Shown here: piece by piece, positions 36,638 to 38,973 of the stretch
How positions within the stretch are numbered: the first letter of the stretch is position 1
Layout of the letters: each line of letters starts with the position of its first letter
NCBI GenBank assembly: GCA_027578815.1
Contig: JANBTH010000082.1
Span: forward strand, 1 to 38,973
Length of the DNA stretch: 38,973 nt
DNA from: Coemansia sp. RSA 1804
Lineage: Eukaryota > Kickxellomycota > Kickxellomycetes > Kickxellales > Kickxellaceae
Direction of reading: 5' to 3'
Translations under genes and position numbers: made by a program
The notes under the pieces: generated by a model
Seen by the model: only the letters and a program-made list of their open reading frames with translations
What the model was told of the DNA's origin: nothing
Database searches by the model: none

Positions 36638-37925
36638 GGGAGAAAGATAGTGCACCAGCAAGCAAAAAAAAAGATAAATAAAGACTGAAAAGGGGCAAAA
36701 ATAAAACAGTGTACAATGAGCGATAACAAATAAAAACAACAAGAGAAGAGAAAAGCGGAGAAGGCAATAATCAACGAAGTGACGAAAGTAACAGTGAACT
36801 TTTAAACTCCATGGATGAAAAAGAATCATCGCTTGCATTGCGTGCAAGACTTGGATGCCACTGTAGCTCTCTCGCAGCGTAAAGCGAAAGCATATAGCAT
36901 ATTCTGTTGTGCAAGGATCAACGTCTTGGACAAATGTGTATATGCGCACAAAATGGTCTTATACATGGCGTTTGATGAATCAATAGCAGTGGCAGCAGCA
37001 GACGTGCTGTGTTGAAGGATGCTCAGAAATATGGTCGACTATCCATAATGTGGCTGAGGTTTAGATCCACCAAGCTCTCCATCCAGTGAAAAGCTTTGGA
37101 ATGCAAAGTGGATATTTTCAGACACAAGCTCCTTCTTCGCAAAAATACAAGCTACATTGCCTAATCGGCAGGCAGATGAAATGCGAAAATCCAATATGAA
37201 AGCAAAAGTCATCACCGCAAAGTCTCCTCGACACAACTAATCAAGATTAAGACTGCATGTTGGTCCACAGACTGGATAATATAAACAAAATATATAGATA
37301 GACACAGCATGTAAACACACAAAAAATCACTCATCTCTCACATTTGCTCACTGCACAAGCGCAACATTTCCACATGCGCATCAATATAAACACCGATCCA
37401 GCAAAAAAGTTCAGCAACATAAAATATATAGAGAAAATGGCAAAAGAGCGCATGGAAAATAAAAAAAAGGAATAGTTCCTAGAAAGCTCCGATCTCAGCT
37501 TCATCCCAGATCAGTGCACTTGAAAAGAGAGAGGCTGGCAAGAAAAGACCGAGCTGAAGCTAGAAAAAGAAGAAGAAAAAAGTAAAGAAAAAGCGCGGGC
37601 AGGAAGACAGGAAACGGAGCGACAAGGAGAGAAGGCAGAAGACCAGCTTCCTCCCAGATGTCGACAATAGAAAACACAAATCCAGCGGCCTGCCATCCGG
37701 GCCCCCTGTACAGAGAAAAAAGAAAAAGAAAAAGGATGGAGTAAGATGGAAAGAGTCGGAAATTTTGCATAGACGGGTGCCGACATTTGCTTTTGCTCGC
37801 TTCAGGTAAAGGCTTGAAAAGGCAGAGAAGATGTAGACAAACGACGCTTGATCGAGAAGACAGACGGAGGGAAGTAGTGTCCAACAGCTGCAACAGTTGC
37901 TTGTATTTGTTTTCCCACAGCCTGT
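36638..37925 (-). promoter_or_regulatory. Seipin promoter and NHP6 3' flank
   Basis: 1288 bp without a convincing gene. The left part, read on the minus strand, is the T-rich seipin leader. The centre (37250-37450) is AT-rich. The right part (37500-37790) is strongly purine-rich on the plus strand. On the minus strand a textbook acceptor (long pyrimidine tract then CTGTACAG) ends at about 37709 without an obvious donor; it may mark an undetected 3'-UTR exon of the HMG gene. Confidence 0.4.
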
Positions 37926-38306
37926 TTAGCTGCTGCTGTTACCGCCGTTCTCTTCGAACGCAGCCTTCTCCGCCTCGTACCTCAACTTGTCAGCATCGGA
38001 CATCTTCACGTAGGGCTGCTTGTCGGCCTCGCTCAGCCCCTTCCACTGCTCGCCAAGGATCTTGCCAATATAGCCAAAGGAGACGGTCGGGTTCTGTTCC
38101 CGCACGGTGGCACGGTTGGCCTGGGAGAAGAACATGTACGCAGACAGTGCGCGCTTGGGAGCGTTGGGGTTCTTCTTGGTGCGCTTTCCGCGCTTGGTGA
38201 CCTTCTCAACACGTCCGCTGGCCTTGCTGGCGCCCTTCTTAACCTTGGCGGGGGGAGCCGCGGCTTCGGCCTTCTTGCGGCTTGCTGCGGTAGGGCGTGG
38301 AGGCAT
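37926..38306 (-). CDS. NHP6: NHP6-like single HMG-box chromatin protein
   Basis: 126 residues from ATG at 38306 ([14 protein letters not shown]); the upstream open frame starts with GTG and crosses a splice acceptor, so it is excluded. A basic Ala/Lys-rich arm (1-45) precedes one HMG box at about 46-118: [59 protein letters not shown]. This is the Nhp6/HMGB type that bends DNA without sequence preference, works with FACT and helps chromatin assembly and transcription. The basic arm is longer than in yeast Nhp6 (93 residues in all). A leader intron and a promoter with MCB and E2F-like sites lie upstream. Confidence 0.94.
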   Translation of the reverse strand: MPPRPTAASRKKAEAAAPPAKVKKGASKASGRVEKVTKRGKRTKKNPNAPKRALSAYMFFSQANRATVREQNPTVSFGYIGKILGEQWKGLSEADKQPYVKMSDADKLRYEAEKAAFEENGGNSSS

Positions 38307-38326
38307 GGCTAGTACGTGTGTGTAGG

Positions 38327-38494
38327 CTACAGGAGAGGGGGAAGGGAGAAAATGATGCACAAAGACAAAAGCTCAAAGTATTTTATTAGCAGGAAACGAA
38401 GCAATGGGTGGGGGATGAGGCGGCTGGGTTGTACAAGGGTCTTGCTTGGCCGTATAGAAAAGAACAAACAACAAAAAGCGTGCACGGTGCTTAC
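38327..38494 (-). other. NHP6: 5'-UTR intron of the NHP6-like gene
   Basis: On the minus strand: donor CTAAAG|GTAAGC with the G at 38494, branch-like GCTAAT about 60 nt before the end, a pyrimidine tract, and acceptor CTCCTGTAG ending at 38327, 20 nt before the ATG. 168 nt, in the size range of the coding introns in this window. Confidence 0.75.
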
Positions 38495-38642
38495 CTTTAG
38501 CGCTTAGGCTTGAAGAGTTTAAAAAAAGTAGGCTTGGAGAGCTGAAAATAAGCTTAGAGGTAGCGAAAATGTGAGGGAAAAAGCTGGGAGTTGCCTGGAG
38601 GGAAAAGTGGGGCGGCAGCAGGCGGGCGGCTGGCATGCCCGC

Positions 38643-38960
38643 TTTAAATGGCTGGAGCGAGGCGAAAAATCTGGCGGAAAAACGCGTTGAGCAGAAAAAA
38701 GCGGGAAGAGGGGGGAGAGGCGGGCAAAAGTTATGCAGCTTGGCAATTTTGGCTGGACAGCCAAGCAGAGCGCTTGACGCGTGCGCCCCGCCACGCCTCT
38801 TCTGGCTGATTCTCGCTGTCAGAAAAGCGAGGGAAAAAAAGCCTGCTGCTTGCTGTTTGGTCGGCAAAAGCAGTTGCGGCAGAAAGGGGACGAAAGAAAA
38901 AGGCTCTCTCCCCAGCCAACAGCAGGACACCAACCGCCCAAGCAGGCGCATTTGGCGGGC
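38643..38960 (-). promoter_or_regulatory. NHP6: NHP6 promoter with MCB and E2F-like sites
   Basis: TTTAAA at 38643-38648 may serve as a TATA element about 150 nt before the leader intron. Upstream are two perfect MCB hexamers ACGCGT (38682-38687 and 38777-38782) and several GGCGGAAAA, GGCGAAAAA and TTTGGCGGGC motifs resembling E2F/MBF sites. The region is GC-rich with A runs. No gene is credible here. A divergent gene beyond the right edge could share it. Confidence 0.5.
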
Positions 38961-38973
38961 ATGGAAAAGAAAA

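Noticed and set aside
37501..37893. 130-codon minus-strand frame after the NHP6 stop
   Set aside because: Leu/Phe/Ser-rich translation of a pyrimidine-rich strand; no domain. Kept only as possible 3' UTR.
38373..38951. 192-codon open frame on the minus strand upstream of the HMG gene
   Set aside because: It crosses the NHP6 promoter and leader intron, and is a low-complexity Pro/Phe/Ser chain from pyrimidine tracts.
1..38973. tRNA, rRNA, CRISPR or transposon
   Set aside because: No A/B-box tRNA signature, rRNA segment, regular repeat-spacer array, terminal inverted repeats, or transposase/reverse transcriptase motif was seen on reading both strands.

Overview
This is a nuclear fungal segment of about 39 kb. 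The genes are eukaryotic, with GTAAG...YAG introns, AATAAA poly(A) signals, TATA boxes and the standard genetic code (TAA, TAG and TGA all end genes). Several products belong to fungal families: the APSES/KilA-N factor Mbp1, Nst1, Def1, Rpo41, Ams1 and Sld3. Introns are few and short (about 150-280 nt). The mix, including a BAHD-type acyltransferase, fits an early-diverging filamentous fungus such as Kickxellomycotina, but that placement is a low-confidence impression; only the fungal origin is firm.

Layout, left to right. (1) 61-2793 (+): Sld3-like DNA replication initiation factor, possibly continuing past the left edge. (2) 3230-4663 (+): BAHD acyltransferase. (3) 5326-10038 (+, one intron): mitochondrial RNA polymerase RPO41 with large insertions. 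(4) 10304-10690 (-): small secreted, Kex2-type precursor with an exact (C/W)GG triplet repeat. (5) 11084-13150 (-): mitochondrial PPR protein. (6) 13612-13971 (-): PTRHD1/Pth2-type peptidyl-tRNA hydrolase. (7) 14966-18149 (+, two introns): DEF1-like CUE/poly-Q protein. (8) 18993-20360 (+): eIF2 gamma. (9) 21753-24662 (+): MBP1-like G1/S transcription factor. (10) 25789-30552 (+): NST1/FAM193-like protein. (11) 31043-31306 (+): mitochondrial F1-ATPase inhibitor. (12) 32115-35333 (+): vacuolar alpha-mannosidase AMS1. (13) 35543-36637 (-): seipin. (14) 37926-38306 (-): NHP6-like HMG-box protein with a 5'-UTR intron and a promoter rich in MCB/E2F-like motifs.

These are mostly single-copy housekeeping genes, not an operon, biosynthetic cluster or defence island. 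Two loose themes appear. Mitochondrial function links RPO41, the PPR protein and the ATPase inhibitor. G1/S and chromosome replication link Sld3, Mbp1 and the HMG protein, whose promoter carries the kind of sites an Mbp1 complex binds. I see no transposon, CRISPR array, rRNA or tRNA. I find no convincing new multi-gene system. The least ordinary items are the secreted (C/W)GG peptide, the RPO41 insertions, and the combination of MCB-like sites with an MBP1 gene in one window. Several apparent start codons in open frames are TTG or GTG; in each such case I moved the start to the first in-frame ATG.
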